DNA from: Furcasterigmium furcatum
Taxonomy: Eukaryota > Ascomycota > Sordariomycetes > Glomerellales > Plectosphaerellaceae
NCBI GenBank assembly: GCA_001599815.1
Contig: BCIA01000003.1
Coordinates: forward strand, 1,178,001-1,242,000
Length of the DNA: 64,000 nucleotides
Direction of reading: 5' to 3'
Shown here: piece by piece, positions 52,067-64,000 of the stretch
Layout: each line of letters starts with the position of its first letter
How positions within the stretch are numbered: the stretch's first letter is position 1
Translations under genes and position numbers: made by a program
Notes under the pieces: generated by a model
Databases searched by the model: none
Told to the model about the DNA's origin: nothing
The model's input: the letters and a program-made list of their open reading frames with translations, nothing else

Positions 52067-55000
52067 GGTAAGTATAGCGAGTGACTGAAGAAACGAAGGA
52101 ATGCTTCACCGGAAGCGAAGTGAAGAGAAGATGGGACTGGTGAGAGGAAGTGAAGGGCGGGTGAGGAGAGAGAGAGACTGCCACATCATGACGGCGAGAT
52201 GCGGGCGGATATATACTCGAGGACGTAGGGTAGCATTCAGTGCTGCCGAAGCAAGGATCAGTTGAGACGGGCCCAGCGGTGCATCGTGAAGGCCAGACGC
52301 CACTCGGCACTGGACCCAGAACCGATGGGGAGTTCAACGGCAAGCCCTGGTGGCTGCCTCAGCTCATCCAAGAGCACCCAAGAGGTCCGGCTTCTCAGGA
52401 GAGCGGTGGGCGGGCGGGAATCACATCAAGGAAAGGGGTCTGAGCAGCCACGCGGACGGGGAGGTCTCGGGTAGTCCGCCGGAGAGGTCAGAGAGCGGCA
52501 CGAGTGACGATGCGCCTCGCATGTGGTCCTATACCGTGGGCCATGGATGCTGAAGGACAAGCAACAGATCCCGGTCTAGCCGAGCATCTAGGAGAAAAAG
52601 GATCGAGGCGACCCTGGTGAAGCGGGCTCTGGGACTTGGCTCAGCTGGGCCAGACTCGGGGTCCAGAGTATGGCCGCCGTATGTATGTGTACTGTGTTCC
52701 TGATGTGCCGCGGTGGCCCCATATGTGGACGGGCTTCTGCAAGAACAAATGAGACACTATAACGGGCTGCAGTGCAGAGTCCAGACCCCCAGGGCTGATG
52801 TGTCGATGAGCTTGGCCGACGATGCTCGGGGAGAAAAATGAAATCATCCTCGTCCATCCTCGGCGCGACCCTGTTTCCCGATCAGGCGTGTGGGGAATGC
52901 CACATTGGGACAGAGGGAAACATCGATGGCGCCCCGCTAACCGGGAACCAGCTAGGGCGTCCGGTGAGGTCGATTGGGCACCCGGCGGACCTGCATTAGC
53001 GCGTTGGCCGCTGGGGCTTTGGGGCGCTACAGCGGGCGAGTCTGGCCTGACGGGTGGATGGTCCCGGTGAGCGGGAGGTGCCCTGATGTTCCCTCAGCTG
53101 AAGGGGTGTCCAGCAATGCACGGCTCGACATCAATATTGCAACCCTCCTTTTGTTGCCAACTCATGAATGCATCTGGATGAAAGAAATCAACATCCATTT
53201 CACAAGAGATCGTGCTGAGATCCTTTGTTCTCCGTAGAAGAAGAAGGCCGGAGTCTCGAGAGCTAAATCACCATCTTACCCCTTTTCAGCTTCGAGTGAA
53301 CCACATGCTATTATGTACTACAAATGCGCCCTACGCGCCCATCGTAACACCCACTCGACTAAGATGTAAGAGGCGTCGTCTGCAATATTGGCTAATAATG
53401 CCACCCAACGGTGCAGAACGCATCAGCCCTCCTTCTCGTGGCGTTCCGGGGGAATACGAGGACGCTCCCCTTCTTCTTCATGCCATCGGCCCAAAGCATC
53501 GATCGCAGTGCAGCGTCGATTGGCCGTCCCCCGCCCACCGGCAGACAGGCACACCGTGTTTCGAAACGCCGCCGAGAACCAGCTTCACCTGGGCAAGATC
53601 CTTGGTGTTTATCCTCGGTCCTCTTCCTCCCTGCTCTGTGGCGCGCACGGGGCCCGGCTGCCGAGGAAGCCAGCAACCTGTACGGTCGGTGTGCTTGCTA
53701 GCGCTGCTCAGGTGGCTCAGGGACGACGTCGACCCCGTGCGACGCCGAGAATGGACCAGTGCAGAGGCCCCGAGCTGACCGATGTCACATGGACGCCGCA
53801 TCTGCCATCTGTTGTCTACCGTCTGCCATGTTCGCAAAAGTCTGGACGCTTGCCCGCGCGCTCCGTTGGGCCCGTGAGATGAGCCCGTAGTCATCCGCTC
53901 CTTTTCAAATGACAAGACCTCGGCCTGTCTCTAGTCTCGCGATGGCTTCGATAATCGGGCGCTAACAACCAGACCACCAAGCGATGCAATTTCGCTTCGT
54001 ACCCGGAACAAAGGATCGTGAAGGATTCTCAAAGAGACTAGACACGATTGCCCGAGATATTACGAGTAGCTACAAAAGGTAGACAGGCTTCTCTTGGAGA
54101 TGAGCATGATTCATGTCGGCGCCTACCTGGAAAAGCAATTTACGGCTGTGAACCACGCCGGTTGGCCGGCAACACGGCCTGGGCAGCCCTATCGCCGACC
54201 ACGTCGCCTGGTCCGGTCCACTGGTTCGTGAGGGTCTCGCTGATCGATCGGCAGAACGCGCCGAAGATCTTGGTCATGCCGATCCGGGGTGATCTGCATT
54301 CCTTCCGAGATGATGGAGAATGAGCCCAGCATCTTCATTCGCAGAAGTTGGATTTCATCATGGGCTGACGTGAAGACGTGCTTGACAAGCCCTCATCGGG
54401 CCCGACAAGGTTCAGCTCCAAGGAGCCGAAAGTATAAGAGACGCGACCTGCCAAATGAAGCCGTGGCTGCGAACGCATCTTCCTGCAATTCAGCACATAC
54501 ACTGGCACAATAAGTCCCATGAGCGACGACGTGCTGCAGCCCTCTTCCTCTGGTTCTGGCTCTGTAGAACACAAGAACGGCCATCTGACGATACCTGGAC
54601 TGTGGTCAACAGTGAAGCTCCCCGGCTCGATGGCGCCTTGATCTCTTTGCCGTCCGTCTCCGCGCGGCCTCCAACGTCACCTCAAAGACGTCAGCCTTGT
54701 GTGAAGCCCGGCCGAGTCTCCGGATTTGGCAAGCCAGATGCAGTCAGTGATCGGTTATCATCTTGCGGAAGCTTGCCAACGCCAATCCCGAGTCGAGAGG
54801 CTGACGCGGCGGACGAATTGGATGACGAGGGAACCAATAGGTTCGCGATGCCTCCGGATGGATGAGCCGGGGTTGATCATCGAGGAAGCGTCCCTGGCCA
54901 TCCTCACTCCTGGTCACGACTACGTCCAGCTTCTATCCAGCCACGTCTCAATGACTGTCTTCCCTAGAAGAGATGAGTACTTATTCTTACAACTGGTCTC

Positions 55001-55703
55001 TTTTTGCAATAGACCATTGAAAGTTGAGCCACATGGTTTGCGTTGTACTCCAAACGCTCAGAGAAACTCTGGCATCTGCATCACGATAACATCACATACT
55101 CGCAACGCTGGTGACCATCTGAACAGTGAATGCAAACAGTCTCACGACCCGAGTCTGCCGTCCGAGTCATACCCAGCATCGTGCCAAATCTCCGCCAGTC
55201 CTGCCGAGCTGCACCCTGTACGATGCGGCCCCTGATTGTAGATTCCACGAGGCAGCAAACTGTGCCCTTTCTCTGCGTTCAGCCGAGAGTCGAGTCCCTG
55301 TCGACCATCACACCCGCACCCCCTTTGACCTTCTCTTCGGCCTCAGTCCAGTCATTCTCCCCGCGCCAAGCTGCGATGTCAAGATTTCCTGTATGCCTTC
55401 CGCTACGCGTACTGACACGCGGACGGTCCCTCGTGAAGTCGGGCAACGGCATCTGCAGATCGCGACGTGCAGACTACCGGGGGCCATGGGTACTCATCAC
55501 CAGATGTACCCGCGATTGTTCCTTTTACAGAATGCAATCGATGAGGCAGACGCGGTCGTGTGTTGCACGTTGTTAAATATGAATGCATCCAATGGGTTGA
55601 TGATGGGTGGGAGAGCCTCATCAAGTCTATTCAGAACATCGTCATCGCAATTATCGGGCTTATCAGATCTTCGTCTGCCTTATGGCTTGTTTATGGGCTT
55701 TGT
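52067..55703. other. Long intergenic stretch without a recognisable gene
   Basis: 3.6 kb. The proximal 300 bases hold the WSC promoter. Several ORFs over 100 codons exist (for example 53212-53778 plus, 53478-53915 minus, 54726-55235 plus), but overlapping frames of similar size on both strands, no domain and no splice logic argue against coding. Could contain non-coding RNA or a lineage-specific gene I cannot recognise. Confidence 0.45.
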
Positions 55704-57770
55704 ATGATCCATCATGACGTCTCGGCCACTTCCGACTCGTTACATCGCCGCCAATATCCCCATGGCGAGCATCCTCACGGCTTCAATTATGAGTGGGCTC
55801 AGGTAATCCTAGCTTATACCCCCTTGACTGGACTCTGCCTTAACATCCTCACCTCAGATCGCACCCAGTCGGAGACTTGAATGGCATGACTGCTACGAGG
55901 AGTTCAAGTGCGCGAGACTCATTGTGCCCATGGATTATGCCGACTGCCGCTCGAACCAGACCGTCAGGCTCGCCGTTACCATGCTGCCGGCCAGAGATAC
56001 CAAGAACTATCTCGGCCCTCTATTTTACAATCCGGGCGTGAGTTTAGACCCAGACTGCCCAATCGTCGTCTTTTAACTCAAGTCTCAGGGCCCAGGGGAC
56101 AGCGGCATCGAGGCCCTATTGTATCAAGCTGAACGGTGGCAGAAATACTTCGGAGACAACCATGTAAGTATCTCTACCCTAATTGTTCTCGGGTCTAATC
56201 AGCGCCAGGACATTGTCAGTTGGGGAACGAGAGGGAGTGAGCTCAATGTCCAGTACTTATGCCAAACAACACAACTGATTGATCTATCCAGCCTGGAGAT
56301 CTACTCCCAAACTATCCTGCTTCGCCAACAACCAGCGCCGTGTCATGTGGGCCAAGCCCTGGGAAGCCTTCACCGACGAGTACCATTTCGACGACCCAGC
56401 CGCCCTGGCCCAGACGATCCAGAAGTACCGATACGCGCACGACAACTGCAGAGCCCTCCACGGAACGAAGGGAATCATCCGGCACATGCACTCGGAAGCC
56501 CACGCCCGCGACATGGACAGCATCCTGACCGCCATGGGCCGCGACAAGCTGCGCTTCTACGGCTTCAGCTACGGCACGGTCATCGCCGTCTACTACGCCA
56601 CCCTCTTCCCGCACAAGGTCGAGCGCATCCTGGCCGAGGGGAACATAGACGTCCGCGCCGCCCGCCGCGGCGACACCTTCTCCCTGCTGGGCGATGCCGC
56701 CAGGAACAGGGACTACCTTTACGAGCGGTGCGCCGCCGACCCGGCCTGCCCGCTCCACGGGCCCACGCCAGAGGCCGTCGGGCGCCGGATCGACAGGCTT
56801 CTCGACGACCTCCGGAACACCCCGCGTCTGCTGTACGGAGACAACCTCCCGCGGCTGTATACCGACGCTGCCGCACGCGCGCGGATCGACTCCCTCTTCC
56901 GCAATATGATGCTTTCGGCCCGTCCACGATGAATTTCCTAGCAGCCATCGAGGCTAGAACGGGGACGGAATCCAAGGAGAACGAGTACTTCCATGTCGCC
57001 GACACGTGGGCTATCCTAGGTGACAGCAGGCCCTCGGACCCGAACAACCCGGACTATATGACTTCGTACGATGAGATGACGCTGTTGACGACTGTCACCG
57101 AGGATATCACAGACTGCTCTGACCGGCCGAGCGCCCTTGACGTCGAAGAGCTGCTAGCCGAGTTCAAGAAGGGGAGGGAGCCAACGCCGTCCGCGCTCTT
57201 TCCCTTATCGTGGAAAGTTTGGTGCGCTGGGGCCACGAGGCCCAAAAAGAGATTCCGCGGTGAGCGATTGTGAACTACCTGCTACGCTGTCAACATGGCT
57301 GACTAGAACGAACGCTGTGTCCAGGGTCCTTCGGCGGCGAGACCAGCTTCCCGATCATCTTCCTCAACAGCTGGGACATCATCACCCCCTTGGAAAACGC
57401 CCACCGCAACGCCGAGCTCTTCCCCGGCTCGCCAGTCATCGCCCTCGACTCCTACGGCGTACGTCATCGGCTTCCTCCCCTGCTAGACGGACTCAAGCTG
57501 ACGAGTAACGAGCAGCACGGCGTCACCAGGCATAGCCGGTGCGTCTGGGACCTCGTGCTGCCGTACTTCCAGAACGGCACGGTGCCCGACAACGCCACGT
57601 GCGCTGACCTTGCGCCGCTCGGCTTCGGCGAGGACTATGAGTTTCCCCCCATCGACCCCTGGGATAATGATGAGTGGGAGGACGATGATAAGGCTGCGAG
57701 GCGGAGGATGCGGCGCGATCTGTATCAGGAGAAGATCCATAGGTCCCCTTCTTCGATCCCACGCTGGTGA
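55704..57770 (+). pseudogene. TAP-like S33-family peptidase/hydrolase, frameshifted and possibly lacking a start
   Basis: Family blocks in order: LEWHDCYEEFKCARLIVPMDY, NPG|GPGDSG, DIVSWGTRG, GFSYGTV (nucleophile Ser), VWCAGATRPKKRF, IIFLNSWDIITPLENAH (acid) and SYG|HGVTRHSRC (His). Exons 55858-56037, 56089-56163, 56209-56236, 56292-57259, 57325-57458 and 57516-57770 splice with GT-AG introns and matching phases, except exon 56292-57259, where the frame shifts near 56905-56925. Length 968 cannot keep phase; a one-base gain or two-base loss explains it. The upstream exon (before 55802) has no good ATG or signal peptide in frame; 55704 is the only nearby ATG. It could be decayed, or a sequencing error may cause the shift. 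Secreted tripeptidyl-type peptidases are the closest family I know. Confidence 0.78.
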
Positions 57771-58261
57771 GGAACATGGAGACGGACATTGGGGAGACAT
57801 GGCCGGCGGTTGCAACAGTCCAAGTGTGGTTCACGACCTCCCACATAGACGGCAGAGAGCAATAAGACAGTTCCCATCTTACGCCCACACATCACTGAAA
57901 GATCCCAATGTAACTTGCATATACCATGTTCATTCTAGACTACCCAGCTACCTCATTATGCAGGGAGCTTCCGTCTCTCGGCCTCTACAATACAACCCCC
58001 CGCAGACGATGCATCAGGAAGAGGATGGCCTTGGCAGCGTGCGGCTGTGAGAGAGGAGGGGGGCGCGACCGGAATCTGGGAAATAAAGGAGAAAAAACGC
58101 AGACAACCAAGGCCGTGAAACTCCGATGCAGCTTTTTGTCCGCGCCCACCCCCGGTGCTGAGGGGGCGGGCCGGCCCTTTCCCCTTTCCTTCCGTTCCTT
58201 TCCCTGGAAGAGACTTCAATGCAACTCGCGACGACAGGAAAAGTGATCCAAACGCTTCAGC
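57771..58261. other. Spacer between TAP-like gene and eIF3a
   Basis: Convergent spacer of 491 bases; no gene seen. Confidence 0.5.
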
Positions 58262-61200
58262 TTAGCGGCCGCCCTGCTGCTCGCGCAGGTGGCGGGGAAC
58301 CCACTTGCCGGCGGCGCCCGAGGGCTTGAGGGGCTCGACGGCCGGCGCGGGGGACTCGGTGCGGGGAGGGGCGTCGCCGCGGCCGGATGCCGTGCGGCCC
58401 ATGGGGGCACCGCCCGAGGCAGACCTGGCGGGGGCGCCGTTGTTCTCGGGGCCGGCGCCGGACGTGGAACGGGCGGCCTCGCGGTCGCGCCAGCTGGGCT
58501 TGTTGCCCTGGCCGGCGAGGTGGAGGCGGGGAGGGCCGCCAGCGCTGGGTCGGTCGCTGGAATCGGTGCGCTCCATCGGGGGTGCCTGGCGGGAAGGCGG
58601 GGGGGCGGTCTCGCGGGCAGGGGGCGCACTGTCGCCCACGGGCCTGGATGCCTCCCTCTCGCGCCACTTGCCGGCGCCGGGGAGGTTGAGGGGCCTGCGG
58701 CCCTCGGTGCTGGGCTCGGCGGCGGCACGCGGAGGAGGGACGGATGCCTTCTCCTTCTCGGCCTTTCGCCTGGCGAGCGCCTCCTCCTCGCGGCGCTGCT
58801 GCATGGCGGCCTTCTCGAGGGCCTCCTGGCGCTCGATGTCGCGCTGCTCCTTGAGGCGCTGCAGCTCGGCACGCTTGGCCTCGGCACGCTGCTCCTGCTC
58901 CTCCTTCTCGCGGGCGGCACGCTCCTCGGCCTCCTGGAGGGCCCTCTCCTGCTCCTCGCGCTCGCGCTTCTCGCGGAGCTTGCGCTCGCGGTACTCCTTC
59001 TTGCGGGCGGCGATCTGCTTCTCGAGCTCCCTCTCGGCGTCCCTACGCCTCTTCTCGAACTCGTCGCGGCGGCGCTCGTGCAGGTTGTTCCTGAAAGCCT
59101 CGTAGTGGGGCATCAGGCGGGTCAGGCGGTGCTTGAGCTCGACGCTCTCGGCGTGCTTTGCCTTGGCATCCCGGAGGGTCTGAGTCTTGGTCTTCTCGTA
59201 CGCCTCGCGGTCGCGCTTGATCTGCTGCTCATAATCGTCACCAAGCTTCTTCACCTCCTCCTTCCTGAACGCCCTCTCCAGATGGTCGATGCGCTTCCAC
59301 ACGATGCGCAACTTCTCGTTGACATCGTTCTTCTCGCGCTCGAGCTGAGCGAGCTTCATGGCGCGGATCGCGTTGGGATCCAGGCTGTCGAGATCCTCGA
59401 GGTCAAGATCCATATCCTTAGTGGAAATCTTGAGATCGGCGATCTGCTTCTTGAGCTCCTCCTTGCGCACGCGGTCACGCTCGACCTTCATGCGCCTCTC
59501 CTCGCGCTCCTTCTGCTCGGCGGCAAGGCGCTTGTCTTCCTGCTCCTGCAGGATCTGGTCACGCAGCCGCTTCTGGCGGGCGGTCTCCCTGTCCTTGCGA
59601 GCCTGGACCTCGGAGGCTTCATCCTTGCGCTTCTGGATGACGTCCTTGCGCGCCAGGATGGCGAGCTGCTCCTGTTGCGCGCCAGCCTGGGCACGGGCGA
59701 GGGCGGCTTCCCTGGCCTTGGAGCGAGTCTTGTTGAAGTCCTCATCAACGTAGAAGCACGTGGTGTAGACGGCCTTGGCCAGACGGGTGAGCTGCGAGCG
59801 CACAATCTCGGAGGGAGTGCTCTGCAGGCGCTGGACGGCGCTGCCGTCGGCCTCGGCGGAGCCGGCAGAGGAGCCGGCGTGGGCGGCCTTGGAAGAGGAG
59901 AAGACATCGTTGTCGAAGCTGAGGACACCGGTGGCGTGGTCCATGCGGATGGACAAATCGCCCTTCTTGTTGCCGTTCATGATGAACTTCTCAATGGTGC
60001 CGCGGGTGACCTGGAAGGGCTCGGGGAACTGGGCGAGGTTCTCAACAAAGGAGAGGTCGACAGTCTCGTACACCTGAGACAGCTGCTGGAAGAGGCGGGT
60101 GAGGATGACCTGCTGCAGAGGCAGGACGTACTTCTGCATCTCCTCGTCGGCACCAATCTTGGCCAGAATGGGCGAGATCTTCTTGCAGATGGAGAGGGGG
60201 TGGAAGTCGACCTCGAGGATGTTGTAGAGGTCGCGGATCTCAGGACGGGCGCGCTTCAGCAGGGACTTGGACAGGGCGTCACGGAAAAGGCCAGCACGGG
60301 TAGGGGCGGAAGCCATGCCAAGGAGGTGAGTCAGGCGAGCGTTCTTGTTCTTCCTGGACTCATCAAAGTCGACCATGGCACCGCGGGAGCGAGTGGTGCT
60401 GATGACGGGGATAGCAAGGGCAGAGAGCAGCACGAAGGAAGCGGCCTTCTGCAGGTCGGCATCGGTGGCGGGAGGGTTGTCCGCCTTCTTGCCCTGTCCG
60501 GAAGCGACCAGCGCAGCCGACTGGCGGAGGAGGGTGTAGTAGCGAGACCACGCGGCGGCGTGGAAGAGGTAGTTCTCGCCAACGAGGAAGATCCTGGTGA
60601 GCTTCTCGTAGTAGTTGGCCATCATGACGTTCTTGGGAGGGCGCTTGCTGAGGTTGAGGAGGGTGTGGATATCCTCGACGGAGCGGAAGGCCTCCTGCCA
60701 CAGCTCAAGCTCGACAGCGACGTTGAGCTGCTGGAAGCGAGTCTCGAGATGGCGCTGAAGGGTGTCGGGGTCGCTCAGGTTGATAGCATGCATCTGCGCC
60801 GAGTACTTCGCGGCGGTCTGGACATGGTTTCGCAGCAGCTCGCAGAGCCTGCGGAACTCGGTCTTCCTGGCATACTTGAGGCAAAAGTCGAAGGCCTGCA
60901 TGGCCGTGCTCTGGTAGAGAACCTCAAGACGGGCATTGTTGCGGAGGATGTCCAGAACGGTACGGTACGCCTCCCAGAGGAACTTGAGCCAGGGGGTGAC
61001 GATGGCACGGTCGGTACGGTCGCGCGACTGCTCGCCGGAGACGGTGGCGAGGAGGATGGACTCGGGGGTCTCGCTGGCCTCGAGATCATCGACGTTGTCG
61101 GTGGTGGTGGTGGCGTCGATGGAGGACTGGACCTCGTCGGCCTTTGCCTGGGCAGCGGTAACCTTCTCGGCGGCGAGTTCGATGAACTTCTTGAGAACCA

Positions 61201-61611
61201 GCTCGATGGTGGCGACGTTGGTGTTTTGGCTGATGTTCTTGTACTGGTAGAGGGCGTCCTTGGCCAGCTTTCCCTTCTTCTGCTCGACGGAGAGCTCGAC
61301 GAGCAGGAGCATCACGGGCTCCAGGGAGACGATGGGAACATTGCGGGATCGCTTGGAGGTGATGTGCTCGTGGAGGATGGTCAGGGCGGCGGAGGCCTGG
61401 TTGACGCCGATGAGTTCGTGGGCGCGCTTGAGAACATTCTCAGGCTTCGCGTGGGGTGGAGGAGGCTGTGAGGGAGAGGGTCAGCGGTTCTGTTCGAGGG
61501 CGACGGGACCAATATCGACATGACGCGGGCGGGTGAGTCGAAGAGAGGGGTAGCATCCGGCTCGTGGGCGCATGGGAGGAGAGGGCGGGCGGGCGGCTCG
61601 GGACTCACCAT
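58262..61611 (-). CDS. tif32: Eukaryotic translation initiation factor 3 subunit A (eIF3a/Tif32)
   Basis: Exons 61609-61611 and 58262-61465 give 1068 residues. The first exon is the ATG alone; a 143-bp intron (GTGAGT ... TCACAG) follows, so the protein starts M-PPPPHAKPENVLKRAHEL, as in other fungal eIF3a. The N-terminal helical repeats include the PCI domain (about 320-500), then a long charged helix (about 550-850, Arg/Glu/Lys with EREEQER-type stretches) and a low-complexity C terminus ending KWVPRHLREQQGG. It is the scaffold of eIF3 on the 40S ribosome. A large open frame of 1060 codons on the opposite strand is a shadow. Confidence 0.95.
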
Positions 61612-63680
61612 GATGGGCAACTTCCTCTGTGGACAGGCGAATAGTTCGCGGTGTGGTAGAGGAGAGGTGCGGCGCAGGCTTGGTGGACGCGAGCGAGGAT
61701 CGACTTGGCTGCCGCTGCGGTTGTTGCTGCGTTGCTATCTGAGGCACCGGCTCGCTCTTGAGATTTTTTCAAAATGGTGTGTGGACGCTCGCTGGCGAGG
61801 GGCTTTGCTGTGTGGAGCGCACGGTCCACCTGCCGGACTGCAAAATGGGAATCACGTGATTTTCGAAACGGCCGATGAGTCAGCATTCGAGGCTGGAGCG
61901 TGGCACGGCGAACAATTTCCGCATTCGGACGACGGGCAAGGGGATCAATGGTAACGGAAAACTATCGATGAGTCGTTGGGTATATGCGCGGTAGTAAGCG
62001 TAGTATTGTTTGCCCATTGATGAGAAGATTCTTCTGCCCGAACAGCCAAGCCCCCTGACAGCTCTGTCCTCGGGATGATCGACGCGTGTTTGTCGGTGAA
62101 GGTGTTTGTTTCAATAAGCTCGACCGTCTGCAATTACGGATGGCTTCCTTCAAGGATTCAGCATGAGATGGCCAAGTGAAGAGACGGTCGGCGGCCGTCG
62201 TCACGAGACACGCTCCCAAGATCATTAGTACCGGATAGCGAAATGAGCGAGCGGGAGTGGAGAGTATCACGAAAGCACGGAGCAGGTACGGACGTACCAC
62301 ACCAGCAAAAAAGGTGTGCGGCCGTTGGGTTGCGGTGCCATGTCGATCATCAGGCAAGGTTGATGCTTTTCCCGTCGTCGATCATCTGGTGGACGGGCAG
62401 ACAAGCTCACAACGATGCCCTCTCCCAATGTCTGTGTCTCGAGGAAGAAGAAAGCAACAGCCAAAAGCCCTGGTCCGGGGTGAAACCCGACGCGGAGAAA
62501 GACAATGGCACTTAGGCACTTCAGTCGATGGCCAGATGCGTCAATCTCAATTTCGCTGCATCGGGCCATTCGCTCCTCCTCTCACTTTCCGGCTCCTCCA
62601 CAAATTCCCCACCGTCTCCCCGCCGGAAGCCAATGACACGCCTGCCCTTTGCCAATGCCAATCCCAGGACCCGAAATTTTGCCCGTCTCTGGAGCGAGGC
62701 CCTGCAGTAGGGTCGTCGCGAGCGAGCAAAAAACCCACTGCCAGCTGCAGGAGTCCGCTGGGCTCTCCTGCTGTTGCGGTGGACTGATGGCCCCGAAAGG
62801 CCCCAAATCCGGCGACCGTCCACTGAAGGCCTGACCTGAGTGTGACCCGAGGCACAGGCCCCCCCTGCATGCCTCCCCCTGCTCCTTGCTTTTCTGCCCG
62901 CTTACCTGCCTGCCCGCTGCTGCTGGGGGCTGCACTGGGCTCCGTGCTTGCTTGCCCGCCGCCCACCGTCCCGTCCGTCCCTGTGCCAGTGCCCGTGTTC
63001 CCATTCCTCCATTTCCCTTCCCGTCCTGGTCCTCTCAACACCAACCCACGGCTTCGACGAGAAGAAAATCGTACACACGCACGACCACAACCCCCCGCCG
63101 CCTCTCGCCGACTCGCCGACATTCTTTCCTTTGTCGCCCATCTCCTTCGACTACCCGCTCCTTCGTGGTCCGACGGCAACATCGACATCTGCTGTGTAAG
63201 ACTCTCCTGTCCCGCGTCCAACCAGGCTCAGCCCCTGAGCGCACCCGTCGCCCTCGCCCCGAGCTTGTTTCTATTGAAGCAGTCGCCTCGATCCAATTCA
63301 ATCCCTCTTTGAGACGGCCCTCCCCCTCCCTTCATCGGGCCGATCCTCGCATCGGGACTCTTCCTTAATGCAATGCAGCTCGAGAATCCGAGGATAGCTC
63401 GTTCATCACCATCATCATCAATTTGACATGATCACGTCGCTGACACGAAATCGCCATGGATAGCTTTGAACTCCAGCAGCGGACAGGACACCACCCTCCG
63501 CGCGACGCCCACGAAGCCGATCAATTCCATCAACCCGAATACCCCCAGAGACAGCCCCCGGGCCAGACGTCCGCCGCCGACTCGTCGTCGCCGTCATCGC
63601 CGCTGTCTCCGTCCTCTCCTTCGACATCACCACTCCACTCAACCACACCCTACACACCACACCCCCACGACCCGGCCACG
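61612..63680. other. Divergent intergenic region between eIF3a and G-gamma genes
   Basis: 2.07 kb between divergent genes. Long pyrimidine-rich leader (62840-63360) before the G-gamma gene is typical of strongly expressed fungal transcripts. An in-frame ATG at 63456 would extend the G-gamma frame by 75 codons. A TGAGTCA occurs near 61875. No independent gene recognised. Confidence 0.5.
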
Positions 63681-64000
63681 ATGCCTCAGTACACCTCCCG
63701 TGACGTCGGCGACCCGTCGCAGATCAAGAAGAACAAGCAGTCCATGGCCGACCTGAAGCTGCGAAGGCTGACGGAGCTCAACAACCGCCTGCGCGAGGAC
63801 CTGGACAGGGAACGGATCCCCGTCAGCAACGCTTCCAGAAGGTGAGCCAGCCATTGCGCGAGAAGAACGACGGAGGAGGGCAACCTTTTTTCTTCGGTCA
63901 TTGATTGAATTGGGACGCGGAGTCGCTGACAATTGGACAGCATTATCGCCTACTGCAACGGCACCAGAGACTACATGGTCCCCTCCGTCTGGGGCGCCAT
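63681..64000 (+). CDS. gng1: Heterotrimeric G-protein gamma subunit (partial, runs off window)
   Basis: Exon 63681-63841, intron 63842-63940 (GTGAGC ... GACAG), exon from 63941 onward. The product is MPQYTSRDVGDPSQIKKNKQ, then LKLRRLTELNNRLREDLDRER, then SIIAYCNGTRDYMVPSVWGA, nearly identical in kind to Sordariomycete G-gamma. It forms a G-beta-gamma dimer at the plasma membrane; the C-terminal CaaX prenylation site lies beyond the window end. The start is chosen at the conserved MPQY; the frame is open to an ATG at 63456, giving a Pro/Ser-rich 75-residue extension that may be untranslated leader. Confidence 0.9.

Noticed and set aside
53212..53915. Overlapping ORFs of 145-188 codons on both strands
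   Set aside because: Similar lengths in several frames and no recognised motif; cannot be supported as a gene.
58289..61471. A 1060-codon open frame on the plus strand, rich in Leu/Gly/Val
   Set aside because: It is the antisense of eIF3a; the minus strand has clear family identity and the plus product is low-complexity.
1..64000. CRISPR arrays, bacterial operons or prophage features
   Set aside because: Spliceosomal introns, Zn2Cys6 factors, G-gamma and an intron-bearing nuclear tRNA show fungal nuclear DNA; no direct-repeat/spacer array is present.

Overview
The window is nuclear DNA from a filamentous ascomycete, most probably a Sordariomycete. The evidence is GC-rich exons, many 49-70 bp introns with GT-AG ends and CTAAC/CTGAC-type branch sites, fungus-specific families (WSC, Zn2Cys6, DUF3425 bZIP, EthD, DUF3638/DUF3645) and a G-protein gamma subunit very like those of Sordariomycetes. 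I support about 24 protein-coding genes, three broken genes and one tRNA. Exon limits were read by hand; every spliced model given keeps an open frame through to its stop, except the frameshifted peptidase.

Layout. 1.9-5.4 kb holds housekeeping genes: an IBA57-type iron-sulphur assembly factor, a Cwf23/DNAJC17-type J protein, and a small two-helix membrane protein whose 14-base first exon I reconstructed. 5.4-7.2 kb is a decayed fragment of a DUF3638/DUF3645 giant-protein gene. 7.5-20.6 kb is the most interesting part: eight genes, mostly in alternating orientation (sugar-porter MFS, alpha/beta esterase, Baeyer-Villiger-type monooxygenase, NmrA-like reductase, bZIP regulator, EthD protein, beta-lactamase-like esterase, SDR). 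It looks like a self-contained, locally regulated route for oxidising a ketone to an ester or lactone and hydrolysing it. There is no polyketide, peptide or terpene synthase. Four of its five outward-facing promoters carry TGAGTCA/TGACTCA, and three also carry TGATGTCAGG.

21.5-24.5 kb holds a head-to-head pair of paralogous F-box/zinc-finger-like proteins, with copies of a dispersed repeat on both sides of one of them and a third copy at 32.0 kb. 24.8-27.6 kb encodes long-form tRNase Z. 30-38.9 kb holds an FMO, an F-box-like protein, a secreted metallopeptidase-like protein that appears to lack HExxH, and a 703-residue secreted orphan. 39.2-47.7 kb is a second possible functional group: an NADPH-P450 reductase and a P450 sharing one promoter, a Zn2Cys6 regulator, a deleted CocE/S15 hydrolase and a maltose-acetyltransferase-like protein. 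An intron-containing tRNA-Thr lies at 48.5 kb and a WSC-domain secreted protein at 50.3-52.1 kb. 52.1-55.7 kb is a long stretch in which I recognise no gene. A frameshifted TAP-like peptidase (55.7-57.8 kb), eIF3a with a start-codon-only first exon (58.3-61.6 kb) and the 5' part of a G-gamma gene close the window.
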